Positions 19,886 through 28,774 of a stretch of DNA of 64,000 nt are shown here, in pieces. Under the pieces are notes generated by a model. It saw nothing but the letters and a program-made list of their open reading frames with translations, was not told where the DNA came from and searched no databases. The DNA is from Astropecten irregularis (lineage: Eukaryota > Echinodermata > Asteroidea > Paxillosida > Astropectinidae): positions 13,164,614 to 13,228,613 of the forward strand of contig OZ020258.1 in assembly GCA_963971285.1 (NCBI GenBank), in the 5' to 3' direction. Positions within the stretch are counted from its first letter, which is position 1. Every line of letters starts with the position of its first letter. The translations under genes and the position numbers were made by a program.

Positions 19886-19958
19886 GGCCGCGTGGCCTAA
19901 TGGATAAGGCGTCCGACTTCGGATCGGAAGATTGAGGGTTCGAATCCCTTCGTGGTCG
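19886..19958 (+). tRNA. tRNA-Arg(TCG)
   Basis: Arg-a, discriminator G; leads the Gln-e/Arg-e module. Confidence 0.95.
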
Positions 19959-20034
19959 ATTTTGGTTTTAACTTTTTACACTTGTTGTTTTTCATTTCTG
20001 CTTTCACTCTGGAAATTCTTGAGCATATAAAAAC

Positions 20035-20106
20035 GGCCCCATTGTGTAATGGTTTGCACTCGAGACTCTGAATCTCGCGATCCGAGTTCAAATCTCCGTG
20101 GGACCT
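20035..20106 (+). pseudogene. tRNA-Gln(CTG), degenerate D and T arms
   Basis: Gln-e with CTCCG, as at 4978. Confidence 0.75.
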
Positions 20107-20201
20107 TTCTGTCTTTTATTTCTTTAAGAGGACTTATTATTTTTGTCTTTAATTGAATTGAATTGAGATTGAAAGTTCTCTTCGGAAGAAGTTAAATTTT
20201 G

Positions 20202-20274
20202 TACGGCGTGGCCTAATGGATAAGGCGTCCGACTTCGGATCGGAAGATTGAGGGTTCGAATCCCTTCGTGGTCG
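20202..20274 (+). pseudogene. tRNA-Arg(TCG), acceptor lost
   Basis: Arg-e. Confidence 0.75.
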
Positions 20275-20558
20275 ATTATTGTTTGGGTCGTGATGAATTT
20301 TTAGATTTATTTTATCAAGCGCCAAAATCAATTACGTTCATTTCCGTTCACTTTCATTTAGTTGAAATCTCGATTGACTCGAACTCCAGTCGTATACTGG
20401 TGTCCAATACAACGGCACGGAGACTTTAGCATCTAATTCCAAACATTTTTAGTTCAAATCGTAATGGAATTTTGATCATTTATTCAATTAACTTTTTTCG
20501 CTTCTTGTTTTTCATTCATAAGTATCATTCTGGGAATTCTTGAAGACACATACAGATT

Positions 20559-20630
20559 GGCCCCATGGTGTAATGGTTAGCACTCGAGACTTTGAATCTC
20601 GCGATCCGAGTTCAAATCTCGGTGGGACCT
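20559..20630 (+). tRNA. tRNA-Gln(TTG)
   Basis: Gln-c; opens a segment of about 910 bp duplicated at 24704-25605. Confidence 0.9.
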
Positions 20631-20719
20631 AGGTCTTTTGTATAACTTGACTTTTTTTGTTAATTTAATCGATCTTCAGATTTGAAATGTTTTTGTGGGC
20701 GTATTTGACGGAACACCGT

Positions 20720-20792
20720 GGCCGCGTGGCCTAATGGATAAGGCGTCCGACTTCGGATCGGAAAATTGAGGGTTCGAATCCCTTCGTGGTCG
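20720..20792 (+). tRNA. tRNA-Arg(TCG)
   Basis: Arg-a with G to A in the variable loop; T7 terminator follows at once. Confidence 0.92.
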
Positions 20793-20875
20793 ATTTTTTT
20801 ATGGTTTGAACTTTTTTTGCACTTCTTGTTTTTCATTTCTCCTTTTACTCTGGAAATTCTTGAGCCTATAGAAAC

Positions 20876-20916
20876 GGCCCCATGGGTGTCATGGTTAGCA
20901 CTCGAGACTCTGAATC
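20876..20916 (+). pseudogene. tRNA-Gln 5' half, cut at anticodon stem
   Basis: The gene runs to GACTCTGAATC and then jumps into the end of a spacer (CGCTTCTTGTTTTTCATTC). A second Gln gene follows 60 bp later, breaking the Arg-Gln alternation. Confidence 0.85.
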
Positions 20917-20975
20917 GCTTCTTGTTTTTCATTCATAAATATCATTCTGCAAATTCTTGAAGACACATACAGATT

Positions 20976-21047
20976 GGCCCCATGGTGTAACGGTTAGCAC
21001 TCGAGACTTTGAATCTCGTGATCCGAGTTCAAATCTCGGTGGGACCT
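20976..21047 (+). tRNA. tRNA-Gln(TTG)
   Basis: Gln-c with AACGG in the D loop and a TCTCGTG change after the anticodon stem. Confidence 0.85.
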
Positions 21048-21154
21048 TGAACGTTTTGTTATTTCATGGCATTTTGTTTTAAATTGACTCTTTTTGGTTG
21101 ACTCTATTGAGTGAGATTCAGGTTTTCTGAAGCCGTGATCTAACCTGATACCGT

Positions 21155-21226
21155 GGCCGCGTGGCCTAATGGATAGGCGTCCGACTTCGGTTCGGAAGAT
21201 TGAGGGTTCGAATGTCTTCATGGTCG
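21155..21226 (+). pseudogene. tRNA-Arg(TCG), degenerate
   Basis: One base lost in the D arm (GGATAGGCG), anticodon stem change (GGTTCGG) and broken T stem (AATGTCTTC). Confidence 0.8.
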
Positions 21227-21307
21227 ATTTTTTATGGTTATAAGTTGTTTGCACTTCTTGTTTTTAATTTCTCCTTTTAATCTGGAAATTCTTGAGCCAA
21301 TTTAAAC

Positions 21308-21378
21308 GGCCCTATGGTGTAATGGTTAGCACTCGAGACTCTGAATCTCCCATCTGAGTTCAAATCTCGGTGGGACCT
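21308..21378 (+). pseudogene. tRNA-Gln(CTG), degenerate
   Basis: 71 nt; TCTCCCATCTGAG replaces the 3' anticodon-stem and variable-loop region. Confidence 0.8.
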
Positions 21379-21469
21379 TAGGTCTTTTGTATAACTTTAC
21401 TTTTTTTTGCTAATTTAATCAATCTTCAGATTTGAGATTTTTTGTGGGCGTCTTCTGACTGTACACCGT

Positions 21470-21542
21470 GGCCGCGTGGCCTAATGGATAAGGCGTCCGA
21501 CTTCGGATCGGAAGATTGAGGGTTCGAATCCCTTCGTGGTCG
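21470..21542 (+). tRNA. tRNA-Arg(TCG)
   Basis: Arg-a, discriminator G, followed by T6. Confidence 0.95.
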
Positions 21543-21623
21543 ATTTTTTATGGTTATAACTTTTTTGCACTTCTTGTTTTTCATTTCTCCTCTTAATCTG
21601 GAAATTCTTGAGCCCATAGCAAC

Positions 21624-21695
21624 GGCCCCATGGTGTAATGGTTAGCACTCGAGACTCTGAATCTCGCGATCCGAGTTCAAATCTCGGTGGGACCT
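21624..21695 (+). tRNA. tRNA-Gln(CTG)
   Basis: Gln-c. Confidence 0.9.
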
Positions 21696-21796
21696 TTCTG
21701 GTTTTTATTTCTTTAAGAGGACTTATTATTTTTGTCTTTAATTAAATTGAATTGAGATTGAATGTTCTCTTCGGAAGGAGTTAAATTTTGTACGGC

Positions 21797-21869
21797 GGCC
21801 GTACAGGCCAATGGATAAGGCGTGCGACTTCGGATCGGAAGATTGAGGGTTCGAATCCCTTCGTGGTCG
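21797..21869 (+). pseudogene. tRNA-Arg(TCG), degenerate 5' half
   Basis: GGCCGTACAGGCCAATGG replaces acceptor and D stem; anticodon stem has GTGCGA. Confidence 0.8.
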
Positions 21870-22137
21870 ATTATTGTTGCACGGCGATGATTTTTTGTAT
21901 TAATTTTATCAAGTGCCAAAATCAATCACGTTCATTTCCTTTCACTTTCATTTAGTTGAAATCTCGATTGACTCGAACTCCAGTCGTATACTGGTGTACA
22001 ATACAACGTACGGAGATTTTAGCATCTAATTCCAAACATTTTTAGTTCAAATCGTAATGGAATTTTGATAATTTATTCATTTAGCTTAGTTTTTTCACTA
22101 CTTGTTTTTCATTCATACTTGAAGACACATACAAATT

Positions 22138-22209
22138 GGCCCCATGGTGTAATGGTTAGCACTCGAGACTTTGAATCTCGCGATCCGAGTTCAAATCTCG
22201 GTGGGACCT
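22138..22209 (+). tRNA. tRNA-Gln(TTG)
   Basis: Gln-c; last gene before the LINE insertion. Confidence 0.9.
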
Positions 22210-22282
22210 AGGTCTTTTGTATAACTTCACCTTTTTTGTTATAATTTAATCGATCTTGAGATTTGAGATTTTTTGTGGGCGT

Positions 22283-22518
22283 CGTGAAACTGAAGATGCT
22301 CAAGCTCACCACCAAACTGGCAATATACATGATCCCTGTCCTTCTTTATGGATCAGACACGTAGACACTTCTCCAATCTGACCTGAGAAGACTAGAGGCC
22401 TTCCATCAACGATGCCAAAGAACCATCCTCGGCATCCGATGGTATGATTACATCACCAACTTGGAGGTCTCTCATAGGACTGCACTCCCTACCATTGGAT
22501 GTCTATGCGGTGGAGTGA
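22283..22518 (+). mobile_element. LINE reverse-transcriptase fragment
   Basis: About 235 bp reads in one frame as the C-terminal end of a non-LTR retrotransposon reverse transcriptase: LLYGSDT, a stop codon (TAG at 22362-22364), then RRLEAFHQRC and ILGIRW, in the usual order for RTE/CR1-like LINEs (family knowledge). Where those elements have a Trp after the YGSET-type motif, this copy has TAG. It interrupts the spacer before the next Arg gene, with no poly-A tail seen. Truncated and dead. Confidence 0.82.
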
Positions 22519-22535
22519 GTCTTACTGAATGCAGT

Positions 22536-22608
22536 TGCCGCGTGGACTAATGGATACGTCGACCTTCTTCGGATCGGAAGATTGAAGGTTCGAATCCCAT
22601 CGTGGTCA
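22536..22608 (+). pseudogene. tRNA-Arg(TCG), degenerate
   Basis: Just after the LINE fragment. Changed acceptor (TTGCCGCG), D arm (GTGGACTAATGGATACG) and anticodon stem. Confidence 0.8.
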
Positions 22609-22693
22609 ATTGGTGTTGCAATTCATTTTACACTTCTTGTTGTTTATTTTTGCTTTTACTTTGGAGTTTGGACATTCATAAAGTCACAGAACG

Positions 22694-22765
22694 GGTCCCA
22701 TGGTGTAACGGTTAGCACTCGAGACTCTGAATCTCGCGATCCGAGTTCAAATCTCGGTGGGACCT
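22694..22765 (+). tRNA. tRNA-Gln(CTG)
   Basis: Gln-a with AACGG in the D loop. Confidence 0.93.
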
Positions 22766-22872
22766 TGATAGTTTTTTATTTCGTGGCATTTTGTTTTAAA
22801 TTGACTCTTGTAGGTTGACTTCATTTGACAGAGATTCAGGATTTCGGTAGCCGTGATCTATCCTGATGACGT

Positions 22873-22945
22873 GGCCGCGTGGCCTAATGGATAAGGCGTC
22901 CGACTTCGGAACGGATAATTGAGGGTTCGAATCCCTTCATGGTCC
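22873..22945 (+). pseudogene. tRNA-Arg(TCG), degenerate
   Basis: Anticodon stem 3' side reads AACGGAT; acceptor CATGGTC, discriminator C. Confidence 0.78.
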
Positions 22946-23011
22946 ATTTTTGTTGTAGTTTGATACTTCTTCACCTTTTTTAATTTTTGACAGCTTCTGA
23001 GTTAATAATCA

Positions 23012-23083
23012 GGTCCCATGGTGTAATGGTTAGCACTCGAGACTCTGAATCTCGCGATCCGAGTTCAAATCTCGGTGGGACCT
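23012..23083 (+). tRNA. tRNA-Gln(CTG)
   Basis: Gln-a, fully paired. Confidence 0.96.
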
Positions 23084-23177
23084 TAGTTTCTTTTGTATAA
23101 CTTGACTCCTTTTTTTGTTAATTTAATCGTTCTTCAGATTTGAGATTTTTTGTGGGCGTCGTCTGACTGTACACCGT

Positions 23178-23250
23178 GGCCGCGTGGCCTAATGGATAAG
23201 GCGTCCGACTTCGGATCGGAAGATTGAGGGTTCGAATCCCTTCGTGGTCG
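23178..23250 (+). tRNA. tRNA-Arg(TCG)
   Basis: Arg-a with a long T run directly downstream. Confidence 0.96.
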
Positions 23251-23328
23251 ATTTTTTTTTTTTTACTTTTTACACTTGTTGTTTTTCATTTCTGCTTTCA
23301 CTCTGGAAATTCTTGAGCGTATAAAAAC

Positions 23329-23400
23329 GGCTCCATTGTGTAATGGTTTGCACTCGAGACTCTGAATCTCGCGATCCGAGTTCAAATCTCCGTGGGACCT
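23329..23400 (+). pseudogene. tRNA-Gln(CTG), degenerate
   Basis: Gln-e with GGCTCCA acceptor and CTCCG T stem. Confidence 0.75.
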
Positions 23401-23495
23401 TTCTGTCTTTTATTTCTTTAAGAGGACTTATTATTTTTGTCTTTAACTTAATTGAATTGAGATTGAAAGTTCTCTTCGGAAGGAGTTAAATTTTG

Positions 23496-23568
23496 TACGG
23501 CGTGGCCTAATGGATAAGGCGTCCGACTTCTGATCGGAAGATTGAGGGTTCGAATCCCTTCGTGGTCG
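23496..23568 (+). pseudogene. tRNA-Arg with anticodon TCT, acceptor lost
   Basis: Arg-e in which the loop reads CTTCTGA instead of CTTCGGA, so the anticodon would be TCT (AGA codon), still Arg. Confidence 0.75.
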
Positions 23569-23856
23569 ATTATTGTTTGGGTCGTGATGAATTTTTAGAT
23601 TTATTCTATCAAGCGCCAAAATCAATTACGTTCATTTCCGTTCACTTTCATTTAGTTGAAATCTCGATTGACTCGAACTCCAGTCGTATACTGGTGTCCA
23701 ATACAACGGCACGGAGACTTTAGCATCTAATTCCAAACATTTTTAGTTCAAATCGTAATGGAATTTTGATTATTTATTCAATTAACTTAGTTTTTTCGCT
23801 TCTTGTTTTTCATTCATAAGTATCATTCTGGAAATTCTTAAAGACGCGTAGAGATC

Positions 23857-23928
23857 GGCCCCATGGTGTAATGGTTAGCACTCGAGACTTTGAATCTCGC
23901 GATCCGAGTTCAAATCTCGGTGGGACTT
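23857..23928 (+). tRNA. tRNA-Gln(TTG)
   Basis: Gln-c with the acceptor 3' end changed to GGGACT. Confidence 0.85.
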
Positions 23929-24019
23929 TAGGTCTTTTGTATAACTTGACTTGTTTTTGTTAATTTAATCGATCTTCAGATTTTAGATTTTTTGTGGGCG
24001 TCTTCTGACTGTACAGCGT

Positions 24020-24093
24020 GGCCGCGTGGCCTGATGGATAAGGCGTCCGACTTCGGATTGGAAAAAATGAGGGTTCGTATCCCTTCGTGGTCG
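24020..24093 (+). pseudogene. tRNA-Arg(TCG), degenerate
   Basis: CTGATGG in the D loop, GGATTGG anticodon stem, A-rich variable-loop insertion and TTCGTAT T loop. Confidence 0.78.
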
Positions 24094-24175
24094 ATTTTTT
24101 TATGGTTATAACTTTTTTGCACTTCTTGTTTTTTATTTCTCCTTTTACTCTGGAAATTCTTAAGCCTATAGAAAC

Positions 24176-24247
24176 GGCCCCATGGTGTAATGGTTAGCAC
24201 TCGAGACTCTGAATCTAGCGATCCGAGTTCAAATCTCGGTGGGACCT
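24176..24247 (+). tRNA. tRNA-Gln(CTG)
   Basis: Gln-c with one anticodon-stem change (TCTAG). Confidence 0.85.
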
Positions 24248-24344
24248 TTTTGTTCTTATTTCTTTAAGGGGAATTATTATTTTTGTCTTTAATTTAATTG
24301 AATTGAGATTGAAAGTTCTCTTCGGAAGGAGCTTATATTACTGC

Positions 24345-24417
24345 GGCCACGTGGCCTAATGGATAAGGCGTCCGACTTCGGATCGGAAGATTGAGGGTTC
24401 GAATCCCTTCGTGGTCG
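24345..24417 (+). tRNA. tRNA-Arg(TCG), improved acceptor
   Basis: GGCCACG pairs with CGTGGTC using A5-T68 instead of a G-T pair, closer to the common animal form. Confidence 0.95.
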
Positions 24418-24703
24418 TTTATTGTTGTCTCGTGGTGAATTTAAAACTTTATTTTATCAAGTGCCAAACTCAATTACGTTCATTTCCTTTCACTTTCATT
24501 TAGTTGAAATCTCGATTGACTCGAACTCCAGTCGTATACTGGTGTACAATACAACGTACGGAGATGTTAGCATCTAATTCCAAACCTTTTTAGTTCAAAT
24601 CGTAATGGAATTTTGATCATTTATTCAATTAACTTAGTTTTTTTCGCTTCTTGTTTTTCATTCATACTTTCATTCTGGAAATTCTTGAAGACACATAGAG
24701 ATT

Positions 24704-24775
24704 GGCCCCATGGTGTAATGGTTAGCACTCGAGACTTTGAATCTCGCGATCCGAGTTCAAATCTCGGTGGGACCT
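24704..24775 (+). tRNA. tRNA-Gln(TTG)
   Basis: Gln-c; opens the second copy of the duplicated end segment. Confidence 0.9.
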
Positions 24776-24865
24776 AGGTCTTTTGTATAACTTGACTTTT
24801 TTTGTTAATTTAATCGATCTTCAGATTTGAAATGTTTTTGTGGGCGTCTTCTGACGGAACACCGT

Positions 24866-24938
24866 GGCCGCGTGGCCTAATGGATAAGGCGTCCGACTTC
24901 GGATCGGAAAATTGAGGATTCGAATCCCTTCGTGGTCG
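24866..24938 (+). tRNA. tRNA-Arg(TCG)
   Basis: Arg-a with G to A in the variable loop and GAGGA in the T stem. Confidence 0.88.
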
Positions 24939-25021
24939 ATTTTTTTATGGTTTTAACTTTTTTTGCACTTCTTGTTTTTCATTTCTCCTTTTACTCTGGA
25001 AATTCTTGAGCCTATAGAAAC

Positions 25022-25063
25022 GGCCCCATGGGTGTAATGGTTAGCACTCGAGACTCTGAATCG
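25022..25063 (+). pseudogene. tRNA-Gln 5' half, cut at anticodon stem
   Basis: Same junction into CGCTTCTTG as at 20876, so both come from one rearrangement later duplicated. Confidence 0.85.
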
Positions 25064-25111
25064 CTTCTTGTTTTTCATTCATAAGTATCATTCTGAAGAC
25101 ACATACAGATT

Positions 25112-25183
25112 GGCCCCATGGTGTAACGGTTAGCACTTTAGACTTTGAATCTCGCGATCCGAGTTCAAATCTCGGTGGGACCT
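25112..25183 (+). tRNA. tRNA-Gln(TTG), weak anticodon stem
   Basis: Gln-c with CTTTAGA facing TCTCG, leaving the upper anticodon stem poorly paired. Confidence 0.78.
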
Positions 25184-25290
25184 TGAACGTTTTGTTATTT
25201 CATGGCATTTTGTTTTAAATTGACTCTTTTTGGTTGACTCTATTGAGTGAGATTCAGGTTTTCTGAAGCCGTGATCTAACCTGATACCGT

Positions 25291-25362
25291 GGCCGCGTGG
25301 CCTAATGGATAGGCGTCCGACTTCGGTTCGGAAGATTGAGGGTTCGAATGTCTTCATGGTCG
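25291..25362 (+). pseudogene. tRNA-Arg(TCG), degenerate
   Basis: Same defects as 21155-21226. Confidence 0.8.
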
Positions 25363-25443
25363 ATTTTTTATGGTTATAAGTTGTTTGCACTTCTTGTTTT
25401 TCATTTCTCCTTTTAATCTGGAAATTCTTGAGCCAATTTAAAC

Positions 25444-25514
25444 GGCCCTATGGTGTAATGGTAAGCACTCAAGACTCTGAATCTCCCATCCGAGTTCAAA
25501 TCTCGGTGGGACCT
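25444..25514 (+). pseudogene. tRNA-Gln(CTG), degenerate
   Basis: Same variable-region loss as 21308, with GTAAGC and CAAGA changes. Confidence 0.8.
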
Positions 25515-25605
25515 TAGGTCTTTTGTATAACTTGACTTTTGTTTGCTAATTTAATCAATCTTCAGATTTGAGATTTTGTGTGGGCGTCTTCTGTCTGTAC
25601 ACAGT

Positions 25606-25678
25606 GGCCGCGTGGCCTAATGGATAAGGCGTCCGACTTCGGATCGGAAGATTGAGGGTTCGAATCCCTTCGTGGTCG
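25606..25678 (+). tRNA. tRNA-Arg(TCG)
   Basis: Arg-a, discriminator G. Confidence 0.95.
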
Positions 25679-25757
25679 AGTTTTGTTGCATTTTCTTTTA
25701 CACTTCTCTGTTTTTCATTTCTGCTTTCACTCTGGACATTGTTGAATTTATGGAACG

Positions 25758-25829
25758 GGTCCCATGGTGTAATGGTTAGCACTCGAGACTCTGAATCTCG
25801 CGATCCGAGTTCAAATCTCGGTGGGACCT
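25758..25829 (+). tRNA. tRNA-Gln(CTG), last gene of array
   Basis: Gln-a, fully paired. No further canonical tRNA follows in the window. Confidence 0.96.
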
Positions 25830-25880
25830 TGAAAGTTTTGATATTTCGTGGAATTTTTGTTTTAAATTGACTCTTTTGGT

Positions 25881-26072
25881 GCCCTTTTCCAAACCTCGGC
25901 TCCGGCTCAGGCTCCGGCTTCGTCTCTGTCATCCATATGCTGAAAATATAGGTTGTTGCTTTTTATTGGAGCTGAATCTCTGTTTTCTTGTTCAAAATAG
26001 AGTATCTACTTCCAAACCGTATGCAAAAGCCTTTATTTTGATACCCGTTATTTTAGAATGGATTCACAAAAT

Positions 26073-26121
<49 letters not shown>

Positions 26122-26138
26122 AGGTTTGGAAAAGTCCC
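25881..26138. mobile_element. GGAGCC-rich inverted-repeat element, copy A
   Basis: About 258 bp. Ends CCTTTTCCAAACCTCGG and CCGAGGTTTGGAAAAG are inverted repeats, and just inside lie GGCTCC/GGAGCC hexanucleotide runs (about eight GGAGCC units at 26072-26120). The core includes GCTGAAAATATAGGTTGTTG. Sister copies: 28250-28486 (inverted), 35342-35584, 59237-59477 and a partial one at 60103-60287. No transposase; the long + strand frame across it is a repeat artefact. Confidence 0.85.
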
Positions 26139-28249
26139 CGTATTACTATGCTTTATAAATATTCATGACCTAGAGCCGAATCCCAATTGGTCAATTCATC
26201 ATCACTCGTCAGTGGATATAATTATTTGCTCGGATCACGAGCAAGTAGGCCGGGGAATCTCCGAAGAAACTGTTATGCGTGTAACATCTCACTAACACTG
26301 CGCGCGCCTCTTTATACTACATGCAGTGCGCGTGCGTGGACTTCGCCCTACCTAATTAAGTTCACTAAAACGAACGTTTTGCTGCGAGTTCGAAGAAATT
26401 GTGGACCGTAATGAAGAATATATCTTAAGGTAAAGTAAAATAAATATCACATGGTTTATTTTGGGTGGACATTCGATTCTAGCTCCGCTCGGTGTTAGCA
26501 GTTGACAAACTTCGCCTCAGGAACTATAGTGAAAATTTGCTGAGCCAATTCTGGTCCCAAGGTAACTCCGTTTACCAGTTGAGTGACCGCAGTATTTGGG
26601 GAGAAAAGTAAAAATGAAATAAAAAAAAACCGAAAAGGAATTCAAGGATTTTGGATAATGAGCAGTAATTATCCAGTCAATCCCCTGTCATTAACTGTGG
26701 TTAGGCCTGAAAAGACCGCATCACTAATTCTCCTCGCTGCACTTTTCTTGTTCAAACTCTAATCTTGAAAACCTCAAGGATTCGGTTTCGTAGTGATTTA
26801 TTGTGGAATTTCACCGCCCAAAGGTGGCCATTATTATGGGGCCTAACAGTTCACGCGACACCGGGTCACTGTACTTTCTGTTGTGAATGCTAGACAAGAT
26901 AATCGGGTCCATTGGATGATCGTTTCTCTGTTTTGCACAACGGGACCCGAATGCCTCAACCTTGTTTTTGGAAGGGGCCATCGAAGGCTCTGCATGACGG
27001 CTGTTTCATGAACTGCACTGAATTGGTCAACTTCGAAACCCAATCAGGAGAGTTGTTATCGCTGCAATAACCTTGTTTACACGGCGATAATTGCAGGGGT
27101 CAAAAACCTTTCTTAAAGCTTAAACGAAGTTTGTTTATGCCTATTATCAATAGAAGTATGCACGCAAACTTATCAGTGACTGTTCCATTATTGTGACAAC
27201 TGTTTCAACAATCGCATATCGTTTGGGGTTTGAGATACGCAATGGGGTCGACATGTACTTAATTGACTTAAGGGAAAGGTCACAACTTCTGAGACTATTG
27301 ACAGGACATGAATCCCCTAACATAGTGATTGTCGTCCATCATTTCTGCTGCATTGCAGTCATTCCTGTGCGTGTGGGCTTCCTAGATATCAAGTTCGAAA
27401 AGACTGATAAAATTGAAGCGGAAACAAGTCTGTTGGGTTGTGAGGTATAATGCGACGGGAACTTGTTCCACAAAAAAGCTAATCGGCGCGGTCAATTCAA
27501 GCATCGATCGACCGGCAAAGTTGAAGCAAACTCCAAAACCGGCTTGCGTTAAATTTGTCAAAAGTTTGCGGAGACATCAATTCCAGATAAAGTGTTTCTG
27601 TGATGCATTCTGCTTTGCAGTCTGGGTCGAGTTTACGTCACCCTGTATGTACTTTTTTGTATACGGTATTATAATGGACATTGTGGGTTTAGGTCCTTCC
27701 TGCAACCTGTCAATATCTTTGTTTGACTTTGCATTAGGCCTAATGCTCTCCATCTTGCAAAACTACGGGATGTGATGTTGCCAAAGATAGATCTATAAGG
27801 CCATGCTGTGCGCTCATAATGTGGACGCCTAGCCCACCGTATACGCGTAGCTATAGTGTGGCCGCGCCTAGGCTATTCTTCTCGGGGGTCTTGTGCACTT
27901 TCGTGTCCTCCTCGGGATTTCTCCCAAGGTTGCAAGCAATTAACGTGATCAATGAGCAAACATAAGTGGTCCAGGGGTATAAAGGACCGTCAAGGATCAA
28001 GAATTCGGACCTCCAATAAGTATCCGGTACGGGGCACCATCTTGCCGCCTGAGCAAGGACCGGGGTCCGAGGAATTATCCCTTTTTTGTGTGCGATACGG
28101 GCAATTAGATACCTTAAACTGAAAGAGGTTGTAAATCATTTTTGCATGCTATTTTCTTTTCTAAATGACAAGGAATTGCCCCCATCGTATACAGGGATAC
28201 AATACCCCATCTAATTTCGACAGGAATGTAAAGAAACTAGGTATATTGG
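26139..28249. other. Non-coding stretch after the array
   Basis: No tRNA, convincing exon or repeat family recognised. Several short open frames lack family motifs. Confidence 0.6.
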
Positions 28250-28486
28250 GGGCCTTTCTTATAGCTCGGCTCCGGCTCAGGCTCAGACTCCATTTTCGTG
28301 AATCTGTTTTTAAATGACAAGTATCATAATAAAAACTTTTGGCTGCGGTTAGGTAGTAGATTATCTGGTTTGAAAAATAAAACAGATCTTCAGCTCCAAT
28401 GAAAAGCCACAACCTATATTTTCAGCATATGGATTACATAGACGAAGCCGGAGCCTGAGCCCGAGCAGAGCTTTGAGAAAGGCCCT
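28250..28486. mobile_element. GGAGCC-rich inverted-repeat element, copy B
   Basis: Reverse-complement relative of 25881-26138 with shorter, more varied GGCTCC runs; GAAAATATAGG core present on the - strand. Confidence 0.8.
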
Positions 28487-28629
28487 TGACTTGTGTTTTT
28501 ACAAGGAAATAATTTGGTGGAATTTCAAAAATCGTGTATGATTCGAATCTTTCAAAGTATACGATTTATTTTAAATGTGTGTTTAATACTACCGGCATTC
28601 GGTGTTCGACATTAAACTTACTGTACCAC

Positions 28630-28745
28630 ATTGGCTATTGGGGACACCACCAACGTAGCTGCTGGATAGCTCAGTTGGTAGAGCACCTGTACGGTATTCA
28701 GGAGGTCGCTGGTTCGTGTCCCGCTCCAGTCAAGTTTAATTTGTT
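28630..28745 (+). mobile_element. tRNA-derived SINE, copy 1
   Basis: Leader TTGGGGACACCACCAACG, then TAGCTCAGTTGGTAGAGC (A-box type) and GGTCGCTGGTTCGTGTCC (B-box type). The anticodon arm is not canonical, so it is not called a tRNA. Related copies: 28775-28870 and 51165-51265; B-box remnants at 36765-36810, 36853-36900 and 51408-51445. Confidence 0.75.
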
Positions 28746-28774
28746 AATTTTTTCACTGAAAATAATTGACAATT

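Larger units (their letters stand above)
1..25830 (+). repeat. Tandem tRNA-Arg/tRNA-Gln gene array
   Basis: About 25.8 kb of head-to-tail tRNA genes, already in progress at base 1. Arg and Gln genes alternate, 66 and 68 by my count, spaced 75-105 nt apart and mostly followed by runs of four or more T that can end RNA polymerase III transcripts. Classes used below. Arg-a: canonical 73 nt. Arg-b: lacks G9 and has a C3-A70 acceptor mismatch. Arg-c: 70 nt, three bases lost from the variable loop and one T-stem mismatch. Arg-d: one extra base in the T arm. Arg-e: 5' acceptor strand lost. Gln-a: acceptor fully paired. Gln-b: C5-A68 mismatch. Gln-c: C3-A70 mismatch. Gln-d: Gln-c plus a mismatch at 28-42. 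Gln-e: Gln-c plus G9 and A21 changed to T. Arg-a ends in the discriminator A or G; Gln ends in T. Confidence 0.97.

Noticed and set aside
1..25830. CRISPR-like regular repeats
   Set aside because: Repeats are 72-73-nt tRNA genes with conserved, not unique, spacers, in a eukaryotic genome.
25867..26295. 142-codon frame with a Glu-Pro repeat
   Set aside because: Encoded by the GGAGCC run of a transposon; no conserved domain.
27193..27775. Two overlapping frames of 85 and 120 codons
   Set aside because: No family motif, no splice context and ordinary composition for non-coding DNA.
28661..28733. A genuine tRNA gene
   Set aside because: A and B boxes fit, but the acceptor and anticodon stems do not fold canonically; SINE is the better call.
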